Source: Devosia yakushimensis
GTDB lineage: Bacteria > Pseudomonadota > Alphaproteobacteria > Rhizobiales > Devosiaceae
DNA length: 64,000 bases
NCBI RefSeq assembly: GCF_030159855.1
Contig: NZ_BSNG01000001.1
Location: forward strand, 3,472,001 to 3,536,000
Reading direction: 5' to 3'
Every line of letters starts with the position of its first letter. Position 1 is the stretch's first letter. Of the stretch, positions 25,001 to 34,326 are shown piece after piece. The notes below the pieces were generated by a model that had not been told where the DNA came from, did no database searches, and saw only the letters and a list, made by a program, of their open reading frames with translations. A program made the translations under genes and the position numbers.

Positions 25001-28000
25001 CTAGGCTCTTTCCTTTGGTGTTTCGACGATGTCGTCAGGGGCTTTCGGAAAAAGCCGCCGTAGCCAAGCGCTGAAGGCGTCCGTGTAGGTCAGCAACACC
25101 GGAACAACCACAAGTGTTAGTGCCGTCGAACTAACCAATCCGCCGATCACCGCGTGCGCCATGGGAGCATTTTGACCACTGCCCCCGTGCACATTGAGCG
25201 CGAGAGGGAGCATGCCAAAAATCATCGCCAGGGTCGTCATAATGATTGGCCGAAAACGCGTCACGCCCGCCTCAACCAGCGCTTCATAAAGATTCCAGCC
25301 CTGGCGGACATGGTGATTGGCATTGTCCACCAACAGAATAGCGTTCTTCACGACCAGGCCCAACAGCATGATGAAACCTATGGCCGAATAAATGTTGAGA
25401 GTGGACCCACCAACCAACAAGCCAACGACAACGCCGAGTAACGCTAAAGGCAGCGAGCCCATGATCGCCAGGGGTTGCAGAAAGCTGCCAAACTGGCTGG
25501 CTAGAACCAGATAGATGAAGATGATGGCCAGCAGCAGTGCGGATATGACCGAGCCAGCTGCGTCACCCAGCATTTCCACGTCCCCGCCCAAGGAACTCCG
25601 ATAGCCAGACGGAAAGTCCAGCGAGTCGACTGCGCTTTGCACAAGTGGCGTTGCAGTTCCCACTTCTATGCCATCCAAATAGGCTTCGATCGTCACGCCG
25701 CGCTGGAGGTCCTTGCGCGTAATCGTTTCGGGACCAAACATCTCGACCACTTCCGCCACCTGATTGAGCGTGACCATTGCTGTCGCCCCAGACGAACTGG
25801 ATTGCGCGATGGGCAGGTTGCCAACCGCATCGACATCGTTACGCAAGGTTTCGGGAAGACGAACCATGACCGAATAGGCATTGCCGTCCGGGGCAGTCCA
25901 GTCAGCGACGTCCTCACCACCAATAAGCGGTGAGAGGGTAGCGGCAACCTGGCTCGCGGAGACCCCCACCGTGTTGGCAAGATCGCTATCCACGCGGACG
26001 CCGAGCACCGGTTGGGCTTCGTCGACACTCGAGGTGACATCCGTGATCCCTTTGATGGTGTTCAACTTCCCAACCAGCTGCCGGGAAAGATCCTCCAGCA
26101 CGGACAGTTGCTCGCCATAAAGGGTCACTGAAATCGGTGCGGATGCGGGTCCCAACCCAGATGCCGTTGCCACTTCGAACGTCGCGCCGGGCACGGCCTG
26201 CAAGGCGAGGCGCACGACGGGGACGAGTTGTTGCGGCGTGGTGTCACGTTCCGATTGCGCAACGAGTGTGACTGTCAGCGTGCCGGAATTGGCGGAGCCG
26301 CTATTTCCACCACCGACTGTCGAATAGGTGCTGGCGACTTCAGGATATTGGTGAACAACCGCCTCAACCTGCCGGATTTTGGACGCGGTGGACTCCTTGG
26401 AGGAGCCCGGTGGGGTCGTGACCGTGATGGTAAAATCGCCATTGTCGGCCGAAGGAGCAAACTCGTAACCGACCCTGGACACGAGGGCTATTGCTGCAAC
26501 GAAAGACGCCAAGGCAATCAGTAAGACTGTCTTGCGATATTTGAGGGAGGCGCGCAGCAAATGCCGGTATCCCGCCGTGACCAGTCCAAAGGCCTGATCG
26601 AATTTCTGGACCGCCTTCCCGATTGGTCCGCGTTTGGCGTCGGGATGAGAGGCCGGATCATACCAAACACTCGACATCATTGGGTCGAGGGTGAAGGCGA
26701 CAAACAGCGAGATCAGCACAGCAACCGAAACGGTGACGCCGAACTGCAGAAAGAGGCGGCCCAGTATCCCGTCCATGAAGGCAACAGGCATGAACACGGC
26801 GATAATGGAAAAGGTCGTGGCCATCACTGCCAGGCCAATTTCGTCGGTTCCGTCGAGGGCGGCCTGGCGGTGCGATTTGCCCATGTGGAGATGCCGGGTG
26901 ATATTTTCGCGCACAACGATCGCGTCATCGATCAAGATGCCGATAGCCAATGACAGGCCCAGCATCGTCATCAGGTTCAGCGTAAAGCCGAACAGGTGCA
27001 AAGCCACCATTGTACCAATCAGGGAGATCGGTAGAGTGAGGCCAGTTATGACTGTGGATCGCCAGGAATTGAGAAACAGGAAGACGATCACAACGGCCAG
27101 AACCGCGCCTTCTATGAGCATATTCTGCACGGCGTAGAAGGATTCTTTGACTGACTTTGCGTTATCGACAACCACCTCAATCTTGACCTCGGCTTTTGCG
27201 AGCTCATTCTCCATAAGCGATTGGATGGTTTGCTGGACTTCCTCAGCTACCCCGACCGTGTTGGCGCCTTGCGTCTTTACAACATCAACCGCAAGCGCGC
27301 GCTGACCATTCAGAATGGCGAGGCTGTCCGCATCGCCACTACCATCTTCAATGGTTGCGACATCGCTCAGATAAACCGGTTGCCCTCCCAAATTGCCGAC
27401 AATGATGTCGCCAAAATCGTCCTTGTCCTCGATACGCCCGAGCACTTGCAAGGGCTGTACAAGACTGCCCTGCGTTACTGAACCCGCAGCCAAATCTTTA
27501 TTGGCGTTTTGCAGGGCCGCGATCACCGTATTGGCGCTAATATTAAAGGCTGCAAGCCGATCAGGGTCGATCTCGATATTGAGCTGGCGTGGTACACCGC
27601 CAACCACCGAGGCACTGCCGACGCCTGATATGTTCGACAGACGTTTTGCAATGACATCTTCGGCCAATGTCGTCAGGTCGCGGTCGGACAGTGTGTCCGA
27701 GCTGACCGCCAGCGACATCATAGGCGCGGCACTTGGATCGAACCGCATGACTTGGGGATCGTCCGCCGCATCGGGCAACCCGGCCTTCACCGGGTCCAGC
27801 TTATCGCGCACTTCCTGGGCCTTGTCCTGCGAGTTTTCGCCCAGATTGAAAGACAGCGAGATCGTCGCGCGGCCTGTCTGGGCAGTCGATTGGACACTAT
27901 CCAAGCCGGAAATGGTATTTACTGCGTCTTCAATAGGCTCGATGACATCGGCCTCGACCGTCTCCGGTGAAGCGCCAGGATAGTTCACGATCACAGTGAC

Positions 28001-28132
28001 CATCGGCAAATCCACATCGGGCATCTGCTCGATCGGCAAGCGCTGATAAGAATAAATGCCAAACACCATGATGGCGACCATGATCATGGTCGCAAAGACC
28101 GGATGATTGACGCTGATGCGGGTCAGGAACAT
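25001..28132 (-). CDS. RND efflux transporter permease subunit
   Basis: A 1,043-residue inner-membrane pump of the AcrB/MexB/MdtBC superfamily, at the normal length. The N-terminus has the family helix and YPGASPETVEADVIEPIED. Twelve helices fall in two halves. The proton-relay acidic pair is in GILIDDAIVVREN, and a lysine is in the second half (VKNAILLVDN). It is 3 bp after the adaptor gene and is the last gene of the efflux operon. Likely exports toxic compounds; the cargo is not readable. No outer-membrane TolC-type gene is nearby. Confidence 0.96.
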   Translation of the reverse strand: MFLTRISVNHPVFATMIMVAIMVFGIYSYQRLPIEQMPDVDLPMVTVIVNYPGASPETVEADVIEPIEDAVNTISGLDSVQSTAQTGRATISLSFNLGENSQDKAQEVRDKLDPVKAGLPDAADDPQVMRFDPSAAPMMSLAVSSDTLSDRDLTTLAEDVIAKRLSNISGVGSASVVGGVPRQLNIEIDPDRLAAFNISANTVIAALQNANKDLAAGSVTQGSLVQPLQVLGRIEDKDDFGDIIVGNLGGQPVYLSDVATIEDGSGDADSLAILNGQRALAVDVVKTQGANTVGVAEEVQQTIQSLMENELAKAEVKIEVVVDNAKSVKESFYAVQNMLIEGAVLAVVIVFLFLNSWRSTVITGLTLPISLIGTMVALHLFGFTLNLMTMLGLSLAIGILIDDAIVVRENITRHLHMGKSHRQAALDGTDEIGLAVMATTFSIIAVFMPVAFMDGILGRLFLQFGVTVSVAVLISLFVAFTLDPMMSSVWYDPASHPDAKRGPIGKAVQKFDQAFGLVTAGYRHLLRASLKYRKTVLLIALASFVAAIALVSRVGYEFAPSADNGDFTITVTTPPGSSKESTASKIRQVEAVVHQYPEVASTYSTVGGGNSGSANSGTLTVTLVAQSERDTTPQQLVPVVRLALQAVPGATFEVATASGLGPASAPISVTLYGEQLSVLEDLSRQLVGKLNTIKGITDVTSSVDEAQPVLGVRVDSDLANTVGVSASQVAATLSPLIGGEDVADWTAPDGNAYSVMVRLPETLRNDVDAVGNLPIAQSSSSGATAMVTLNQVAEVVEMFGPETITRKDLQRGVTIEAYLDGIEVGTATPLVQSAVDSLDFPSGYRSSLGGDVEMLGDAAGSVISALLLAIIFIYLVLASQFGSFLQPLAIMGSLPLALLGVVVGLLVGGSTLNIYSAIGFIMLLGLVVKNAILLVDNANHHVRQGWNLYEALVEAGVTRFRPIIMTTLAMIFGMLPLALNVHGGSGQNAPMAHAVIGGLVSSTALTLVVVPVLLTYTDAFSAWLRRLFPKAPDDIVETPKERA

Positions 28133-28135
28133 CGA

Positions 28136-29326
28136 TTAGTCCTCGATCAACTTGAAGGGGTCGGCGGCGGAGAGTTGGGCAAGTGCGGCCGAGACGATGA
28201 CATCGCCGGCATTGACGCCCGACAGCTCAATCATGCGCCCGCGATCCCATTTCATACCGGGCTCAACCGCTCGGCGTTGCAGGAATTGGCCCTCCAACAC
28301 CAGGACGTAGCTACCTTCGGAATCTTCGCGCAGTACCTGGGACGGCAATGCGATCACGTCATGCTTTTCGCTGACCGTTACCGATCCGGTTGCAAACATG
28401 CCGCCTCGAAGGGCGTGGTCGGCATTTTTGATGCTGACATATATCTGCACCGCCCGTGTGCCTGACGCTGCAACCGGACCTACGCGCACGACCGTACCGG
28501 TGAATGTTCTGTGTTCGAGGCCACTGACCGTGATGCTCGCCGATTGCCCCGCTTCGACCAGGGTGCTGGCGCTCATCGAGGCAGAGGCCTGATATTCGAT
28601 GCTGTCGATGTTCACGATCGTCACCAGGGATGCCCCAATAGCGACGGTCTGACCTGGCTCCACTGATCGGCTTGAAACGATCCCACTGATCGGTGCACGC
28701 ACCGTAGCGTTGTCCAGCGCCAGCTGAGCGGATTTGACAACATTCTCCAGCGAAACGAGGTTGGCTCTAAGTGCTGCGGCCGACGAGCGCGCCTCTTCAA
28801 GCGCCGATGGGGTATTCAATCCTTGTTTTGCCAACTCTTCGGTGCGTTGAAGTTGTTGCTCGGAAAGTACAAGCTGAGCGCGCGTCGCTTCGGCAGTAGC
28901 CTGCTGCTGCTCCAACTGGATCAACAGGCTCTCGGTATCGATCTGCGCAATAATATCGCCTTCCCGCACGGTGTCGCCCGGCCGCACCTCAACACTGAGG
29001 ACCTGGCCTCCCGCCTGCGCGGCGACATCAGACTGTCGAGCGGGCGCCAGCAGCCCCGAAACCTTTATGGTTTGCTGCATATTGGAAGGAGAAACCTGGG
29101 TCGTTTCCGACCGTCTGATCTGTTTGACAATTGGCGTTTGCCCGATGGAAACGGCGGCCTCCGGTTCCGGCCTGGTCATAACAAGGATCGTTGCACCCGC
29201 AACCGCAATGGTGAGCAGCAGCCATGGCAGGATTCTACGCTTCGGCACGGGGCCTGCGGTTTGCTCTGCGGTGGCCTCATCGCCGCGGCTCTGTGCCCAT
29301 TCTGGTTTTTTAGGGTTGACCGTCAT
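28136..29326 (-). CDS. RND efflux periplasmic adaptor (MFP) subunit
   Basis: Membrane-fusion protein of about 396 residues with a cytoplasmic N-terminus, one membrane anchor (ILPWLLLTIAVAGATILVM) and the lipoyl halves VAAQAGGQVLSVEVRPGDTV and NATVRAPISGIVSSRSVEPG. A coiled-coil hairpin lies between them. I place the start at the ATG at 29,326, with GGAAGA upstream; a TTG 12 bases earlier is an alternative. It is coupled to the pump by a 3-bp gap. Confidence 0.94.
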   Translation of the reverse strand: MTVNPKKPEWAQSRGDEATAEQTAGPVPKRRILPWLLLTIAVAGATILVMTRPEPEAAVSIGQTPIVKQIRRSETTQVSPSNMQQTIKVSGLLAPARQSDVAAQAGGQVLSVEVRPGDTVREGDIIAQIDTESLLIQLEQQQATAEATRAQLVLSEQQLQRTEELAKQGLNTPSALEEARSSAAALRANLVSLENVVKSAQLALDNATVRAPISGIVSSRSVEPGQTVAIGASLVTIVNIDSIEYQASASMSASTLVEAGQSASITVSGLEHRTFTGTVVRVGPVAASGTRAVQIYVSIKNADHALRGGMFATGSVTVSEKHDVIALPSQVLREDSEGSYVLVLEGQFLQRRAVEPGMKWDRGRMIELSGVNAGDVIVSAALAQLSAADPFKLIED

Positions 29327-29355
29327 TTCGTCTTCCAATCGTTTGTTATCGCGCG

Positions 29356-30450
29356 CTACTGCTGAAACCGGACGGCCGTGAGGGACGACTTGGTTGCGTC
29401 AACGACGAAAAGCCCGGCCTGAGTGAGCGCCGTATTGCGGTTGGCTTCCAGGGTCGTGACGTTGCTGGCCAGGGCCGCCAATGTGGCAAAACCCTCGTGA
29501 CCGAAAGCATCCGGCGCCTGCACGGAACTGATGTCGACAATCGAGAGACCGTATAGGTCGATCAGATTCCGCAGAAACGGATCATTGCCATCCAACATTC
29601 CGACCCGTGGTCGCTCACTGCCGAGTGCGCTGGACGCGGCCAGCGCGCGGTCATTTTTGGAGACCAGGATCAGCATCGGCTTTTCCGGCCGGCCGATGAT
29701 CTCCATCTGCGAGGAGAAAACGTCGGTATCAATGTCCGGCGCTGCCAGAATGATACCGAGCTTTCTGAGCGGGATGCTCTTATTGGAGAGCTTGAGCTGA
29801 CGCGCCGCCTCCATCACAAGGAATGCGCCCATGCTGTGTGCTGCGATATTGATCTGCTTTATACGCGGCTGTGCAGCCAGCAAATCGATCAGTTCTACGA
29901 GATCGCCGCGTGAGGCAATGCTGGCATCGCGATCAGCCATATAGCCCAGCAGACTCGCCTCCGATGGCCACGAAAAAAGAATAGTGGGCTCTTTCACGCC
30001 GGCATCGGCGGTGACCTGGGCTAGCCGGAACAGTGCCTCCTGGAAGGTCTGGTTATAGCCGTGAACATAGATGCCACTGGCCCCGCCTGGCGTTAGTCCT
30101 TGTTGTACGGCCTGCAGAAACGTCGACCGACTGAGCCGTTCACGGGAAACCACGACATATTCACTTGATAGGTCTGGACGACGACCGACGAAGTTGACAC
30201 CTGCCGCCTGCCGTTTTGGCGGAACAGAGATCGTGTAACGCTCATAAGTCGGTTCGTTCGATCGAATGGCCGTGAAGCCACCATCGCCTGCCTGGAGGCG
30301 GTTGGTGACTGCAAGTATGCTGATTTCTTGCGTTGGGCGCACCGGAGCTTGCAGAGGTTGCAAGACCGTGGCCGTGGGCCTCGCCACGCAGCCGGCAAGG
30401 ATGAACAACGTCAGCAACAGAGCCAGTGCGCGCGAGCCGACAAAATCCAT
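29356..30450 (-). CDS. Alpha/beta hydrolase of the DUF900 family, lipoprotein
   Basis: A 364-residue protein with a lipobox-type signal (LFILAGC, cleavage before the cysteine at about residue 21), so probably membrane-tethered. The hydrolase fold has IYVHGYNQTFQEALFRLAQ and the nucleophile elbow AAHSMGAF. Relatives are uncharacterised. It sits between the MipA gene and the RND adaptor gene in one operon, so it may act on the outer envelope or on an exported compound. Confidence 0.88.
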   Translation of the reverse strand: MDFVGSRALALLLTLFILAGCVARPTATVLQPLQAPVRPTQEISILAVTNRLQAGDGGFTAIRSNEPTYERYTISVPPKRQAAGVNFVGRRPDLSSEYVVVSRERLSRSTFLQAVQQGLTPGGASGIYVHGYNQTFQEALFRLAQVTADAGVKEPTILFSWPSEASLLGYMADRDASIASRGDLVELIDLLAAQPRIKQINIAAHSMGAFLVMEAARQLKLSNKSIPLRKLGIILAAPDIDTDVFSSQMEIIGRPEKPMLILVSKNDRALAASSALGSERPRVGMLDGNDPFLRNLIDLYGLSIVDISSVQAPDAFGHEGFATLAALASNVTTLEANRNTALTQAGLFVVDATKSSLTAVRFQQ

Positions 30451-30452
30451 GG

Positions 30453-31274
30453 CTAATATCCCAACGAAAACCGTCGAGACAGGCCAAGCCCGACCGTAAA
30501 TTGGCTTTCTTCCTCGACGATCGGAGAGTCTGCAGCGCTACCAAGGAGCTGGCGATATGAGGCGCTAAGGGTGACAAAAGTGTCGGTAATGATCTCGTAT
30601 TTGGCGGAGACGCTAAGGCTCGCCGACTTCGGCCCGCCTTCCGCCTGATAGGCGGCCAGCCTTCCACCTGTCGCGTTCGACTCATCCGCCGTAACGCCAA
30701 AATAGGTGTTCATGTAATCGTCGCCCGCAAAGCTCAAGGCGGGCCCACCCGTCAGGGTCAATTGCGGGGTAAGACGCCAGGAGAGGTTGGCCCCCACTGC
30801 GCCCAGGAAGTCCTCGGCACCGCCAAAGGCATATTGCAGCTTGGCGTAAAGCTCACCACTCAATCCGTCGGTCAATTCCATCTCGTAGCCGATACGGACG
30901 CCCGGTGCGTAGGTGGCATCAACATCGTTGAGACCTGCAAGCCAGTCATGGTCCCCGCTTATACGTTCGGAGACAAAATCCATGGCCGGAGATATGGAGA
31001 GGCCGCCCCGTGTTTTATTGACGTTGATCAATCCAGGGATGGTTAGCTTTTCGACTTCAACGATCGGGGAGAAGACCACGGTATAGTCGGATGCGCCTTC
31101 ATAGGCAGGCTCAACACCCACGCCCAAGCCCAATTCGACGATGATGCCGGGCCCCTGCTTTGGCGCGACTAAATCGGGCGACGCACCGCCATAAAGATCG
31201 AAATCATTAGCGGCGACAGACGACGCTGGAAGCGCCACCATGAATGTGGAAATCAGGACCCTGGAGGTACGCAT
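30453..31274 (-). CDS. MipA/OmpV family outer-membrane protein
   Basis: A 273-residue protein with a signal peptide (about 1-22, ending SSVAA) and an outer-membrane beta-barrel. Family features are ELGLGVGVEPAYEGASDY, alternating hydrophobic strands and a C-terminal aromatic end (SLGY). MipA was described as a scaffold for peptidoglycan enzymes, and some homologues are induced by antibiotics. It is the first gene of the leftward efflux operon, 2 bp before the lipoprotein hydrolase gene. A palindromic operator candidate lies upstream. Confidence 0.92.
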   Translation of the reverse strand: MRTSRVLISTFMVALPASSVAANDFDLYGGASPDLVAPKQGPGIIVELGLGVGVEPAYEGASDYTVVFSPIVEVEKLTIPGLINVNKTRGGLSISPAMDFVSERISGDHDWLAGLNDVDATYAPGVRIGYEMELTDGLSGELYAKLQYAFGGAEDFLGAVGANLSWRLTPQLTLTGGPALSFAGDDYMNTYFGVTADESNATGGRLAAYQAEGGPKSASLSVSAKYEIITDTFVTLSASYRQLLGSAADSPIVEEESQFTVGLGLSRRFSLGY

Positions 31275-31287
31275 AATTGCTCCAATA

Positions 31288-31308
31288 GATTGCCATCCGA
31301 TGGCAATC
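31288..31308. promoter_or_regulatory. Perfect 21-bp palindrome, probable TetR operator
   Basis: Inverted repeat with arm GATTGCCATC, a 1-bp spacer and the exact complement arm, 13 bp before the MipA ATG. A 10-1-10 perfect palindrome is far beyond chance. The TetR-family gene at 31,819 is the closest regulator and a plausible binder; it would then control the RND/MipA operon. Confidence 0.72.
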
Positions 31309-31408
31309 GGGGCATTTCAGCCCCATGCTTTTGAACTTGCTGTTGCTTGAGTTGGAGAGCGTTCCGAAGCAGAGGGTTGTTGCCTCGGAACGCCCCTCGC
31401 CAAATCTG

Positions 31409-31822
31409 TCAGGTCGGGCTGCAGAAGTGACGATTGCCGTCAGACCCAAGAAACGTGCCGGTTCTCGGATCGAAAGTTCGATATCGGTCGGCACAATACC
31501 GATGCCATTCCGCGCTCCAGGGTTCGAAGGCCGATTCCGTCGGCCGCTCGGCTGCCGCCACGATGACGCCGACAACTAGACCGACGATCGGCAGCGACAT
31601 CTCCGGCCTGCCTCGCCATTCTGGATAACGATCTAGCTCCCCTTGCCCGACGTCAAAGTCCGGGCCCGGAGCTACGCCGGGGGCGCCTATGCCAGGACTT
31701 GAAAGAGGGGCCGCGGCCGGAGGAAATGGAAGCGGTCCCTGCGCATAGACCTGACAAGCACTCGCGCCCAGAACGGCAATGCCCAAAGCGAATACCGGCA
31801 ATTGCACACGCAGCTTTTTCAA
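31409..31822 (-). CDS. BA14K family protein
   Basis: About 137 residues, starting at a TTG (31,822) that overlaps the TetR stop by 4 bp (TTGA), with AAGGAAAGG upstream. It has a signal or membrane-anchor segment, a proline-rich linker, a central membrane-like helix (SLPIVGLVVGVIVAAA), and the BA14K signature: W-HRYCADRYRTFDPRTGTFLGSDG-RHFC. BA14K proteins are exported in Hyphomicrobiales; the Brucella one has lectin activity. Translation coupling to a TetR gene is unusual and links an envelope protein to a regulator. Confidence 0.88.
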   Translation of the reverse strand: MKKLRVQLPVFALGIAVLGASACQVYAQGPLPFPPAAAPLSSPGIGAPGVAPGPDFDVGQGELDRYPEWRGRPEMSLPIVGLVVGVIVAAAERPTESAFEPWSAEWHRYCADRYRTFDPRTGTFLGSDGNRHFCSPT

Positions 31823-32322
31823 CTGGCCTTTCCTTCGCGCGAAAAGACGATTGCGGTGACTTCTGGTACGACAGCGGCAATCGCCAGCCTTCGCGCTTCT
31901 TCGATGTCGGAGATTTTCATCTTGATAGCGATCTTGGCGGAGAGGGCGTTGATATAGTGAGCGCCGATCTCGGGAATATTGGACCATTCCCTGAGAACGA
32001 TGCGCAGCACCTTGGCGGCCGCGTCAGACTGCAGCAGGCGCTCAAGGGCATCCATGGTGTTCTGGTTGGTTAGCTCGCCATCCAGGCAAAACTCTTCGAT
32101 AACCTTGTCGAGCAGCTCGCGTTTTGAGGCGTAGTATCTGTAAATGACGCTTCTATTCAGGCCGAGCCGCCGGGTTACGCCAGACAGAGTGGCCTTGTCG
32201 AACTCCGTCGCGGAGAAGACCTCAAGCGCTGCCGCCGCCAATTTCTTAGGATCGCTGCGCAACCTGAAATTTGGTATCCGCCGCTCCCCCAACGCCCGGA
32301 GACCGTCAGTTAACATCTCCAT
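31819..32322 (-). CDS. TetR family transcriptional regulator
   Basis: About 167 residues from the ATG at 32,322, which follows GGAG; an ORF extending to 32,427 runs into the neighbouring gene. The N-terminal helix-turn-helix is at FDKATLSGVTRRLGLNRSVIYRYY, followed by a ligand-binding helical domain. It overlaps the start of the BA14K gene by 4 bp. It probably binds the palindrome upstream of the MipA/RND operon, and may act as a drug-responsive repressor. Confidence 0.9.
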   Translation of the reverse strand: MEMLTDGLRALGERRIPNFRLRSDPKKLAAAALEVFSATEFDKATLSGVTRRLGLNRSVIYRYYASKRELLDKVIEEFCLDGELTNQNTMDALERLLQSDAAAKVLRIVLREWSNIPEIGAHYINALSAKIAIKMKISDIEEARRLAIAAVVPEVTAIVFSREGKAS

Positions 32323-32380
32323 CGCGATATCACTCCGCAGATCTTCGAGAGGGTTCGCAAACGTCGCCTGTAGGGCACGC

Positions 32381-32716
32381 CTACGCGCGCTCGAAAACGA
32401 ACTGTTCGCCCTTGGGAGATGTGCCAATCACGCTATTACCGCTTACCGACAGCGTCATGCAGGCGTCCCCTTCCGGGATACCCACGATACAGAAGGCGCC
32501 ATCCCGCACAGCCCAGGTCACGTTATTGCTGAAAAGACCCAGCTTGACCTGCCCGCTGCCGTCGGGGTTGAAAGTCATCTGCACTTCCGGCCCGTCTGGT
32601 ACCTTGACACTCCAGGGCGCCCCATCAGCGAGCAGTGGCAGGTCCTGCGCTTGGACTTGCATTGTGGAAGCGCCGAACACGGCAAGCATAACCAGCAGTG
32701 CGAAATTTTTGAGCAT
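32381..32716 (-). CDS. Hypothetical secreted protein
   Basis: A 111-residue protein with a clear signal peptide (MLKNFALLVMLAVFGAS, cleaved near VQAQ). The mature part has a beta-rich pattern: WSVKVPDGPEVQMTFNPDG, then NNVTWAVRDGAFCIVG and two cysteines that could pair (CIVG...CMTL). Probably periplasmic. It lies just upstream of the TetR gene and may share its control. Family not recognised. Confidence 0.75.
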   Translation of the reverse strand: MLKNFALLVMLAVFGASTMQVQAQDLPLLADGAPWSVKVPDGPEVQMTFNPDGSGQVKLGLFSNNVTWAVRDGAFCIVGIPEGDACMTLSVSGNSVIGTSPKGEQFVFERA

Positions 32717-32867
32717 GTCTATTCCTCATGAGCCCGTTCCAGCGACGGGCATGGAGGCTAGATAGCGCACGACTTCTCTGAGGGGTGTGGAGACATGTGC
32801 CTCCAGATTGCTGCATCCGATTGGACACATCCAGACACAAAACTTCGGTGCTCGGGCTATTCCACGA

Positions 32868-34091
32868 TCACCATGCGGACGGGAGCGCTACAATTTGGAG
32901 CAGTCCGCCAGTTGGCCGGTTTTCAATCGTCAGCGATCCACCCAACCGCTCCACAATCTCGTTGGCTATGGTTAGCCCTAGACCAGCGCCCTTCGTGTTG
33001 CTTCGGCTGAAATCCGCGCGAAAGAAGGGCTCAAAGACTTGAGTCAGCATATGTTCGGGAATGCCCGGACCATTATCTTCAATGCGCACGAAAACCGTTT
33101 CGCCTTGTTGCTGAAGTGAAACGGTCGCACCACCACCATAGGTGGCTGCATTGGTGATGAGATTGCGCAGAGCCCGCCGAAGCGAAAGCGGCCCAGCATG
33201 GACCCAAGCATCTTCAAGAGTTCCTAGATCTACCGACAGATCAGCGGCGTTTAGCTCTTGCACAGTCTCTCGAACGAGCACGGCCATATCGACGCTTGTG
33301 TGATCTGCTGTTCCGCTTTCCTCACGAACCAAGCCGATGGCACTTTCGGCGATCTTTTCAAGCTCGTCGATATCGGAAAGCCAGTCGGCCTGGTCAGCAT
33401 CCGGCAGCAATTCCGCCCGCAGGCGCATTCGCGTCATTGGCGTACGCAGATCGTGACCAGCAGCGGCGACCAATCGCATCCTAGCTTGCAGCGCCGACTT
33501 TAGCCGCCCCGAAAGGCTATTGAGTGACGCCTTAACCTGCCGAGCTTCTGCAGAACCTTCCACCTTGAGATGAGGCAATTCGCCGGACGGGTCAACGGAA
33601 GCAACAGCACGTTCGATAATGCTGTAGGGCTCGGTAACGCGGCGCGCCATAATAAGAGCAACCGATCCTACCCCGATTACCGTCACCGTCAGCCACGTTA
33701 CTAGCACCAACCAGGCCGCTCCCGGCGGTGGGGGGATATCGGGGACGTCTATGGTCGCCCACCTGCCATTGGGCAACTGGTAGGCCGCAACACGGCGTTT
33801 AGTTGTGGGGTCCTCGATAATACGAGCACCGTCGACATGCCCTCCCCGCCAGGCTATCTCCTGTTGCAATCGTTGCGTTGGCACATCGAGGGTCAAGCCT
33901 GATGGTGGGGACACAGGCAAGGCATCGGTGTTCCCCAAGCCGACCAGAAACTCCGCCGCAGGACCAACGGATACATTCAGATCGGATCTAGTCACCACGA
34001 CAAAACTAACGGCTACCGCTATCGCCAATACCGCCAACATGGAGGCCACGAGGATAAGCGCGATACGATTTTGCAACGACAACATCGGCAT
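32868..34091 (-). CDS. Sensor histidine kinase (EnvZ/OmpR-type)
   Basis: A 407-residue inner-membrane sensor. An N-terminal helix (about 8-30) and a second near residues 145-165 (LVLVTWLTVTVIGVGSVAL) flank a periplasmic sensor. A HAMP segment, the phosphoacceptor H-box GHDLRTPMTRMR, and a HATPase domain with N-box LRNLITNAA, G1 EDNGPGIP and G2 GAGLGLTIAN follow. It is divergent from the response regulator, which is an unusual arrangement for a cognate pair. Confidence 0.94.
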   Translation of the reverse strand: MPMLSLQNRIALILVASMLAVLAIAVAVSFVVVTRSDLNVSVGPAAEFLVGLGNTDALPVSPPSGLTLDVPTQRLQQEIAWRGGHVDGARIIEDPTTKRRVAAYQLPNGRWATIDVPDIPPPPGAAWLVLVTWLTVTVIGVGSVALIMARRVTEPYSIIERAVASVDPSGELPHLKVEGSAEARQVKASLNSLSGRLKSALQARMRLVAAAGHDLRTPMTRMRLRAELLPDADQADWLSDIDELEKIAESAIGLVREESGTADHTSVDMAVLVRETVQELNAADLSVDLGTLEDAWVHAGPLSLRRALRNLITNAATYGGGATVSLQQQGETVFVRIEDNGPGIPEHMLTQVFEPFFRADFSRSNTKGAGLGLTIANEIVERLGGSLTIENRPTGGLLQIVALPSAW

Positions 34092-34221
34092 GGCTCCACA
34101 ACGAAGCTCGGCCAGACCGAGCTTTCAGGATGCGACAGTGTTTCCTATTCCACGCCGTTAGGTCACTCAACATGCGCCGTTAAGAGTGCTGTGCCAGTCG
34201 ATGGCTAACCTGCCATCAGCA

Positions 34222-34251
34222 ATATCTAGACAAATATCTCCATCGATATCT
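34222..34251. promoter_or_regulatory. Three ATATCT direct repeats, 12-bp period
   Basis: ATATCT occurs at 34,222, 34,234 and 34,246, all in the same direction and exactly 12 bp apart, in the 235-bp divergent region between the kinase and response regulator genes. OmpR-type regulators bind tandem direct repeats with similar period, so this may be the regulator's own binding site. Confidence 0.5.
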
Positions 34252-34326
34252 ACTTGACGGTCGTGAGGTATCGGCCAAGTACCAATTGCAATTGGCGATC
34301 GCGCGTGACCGGACGGGAAAGCTCAA

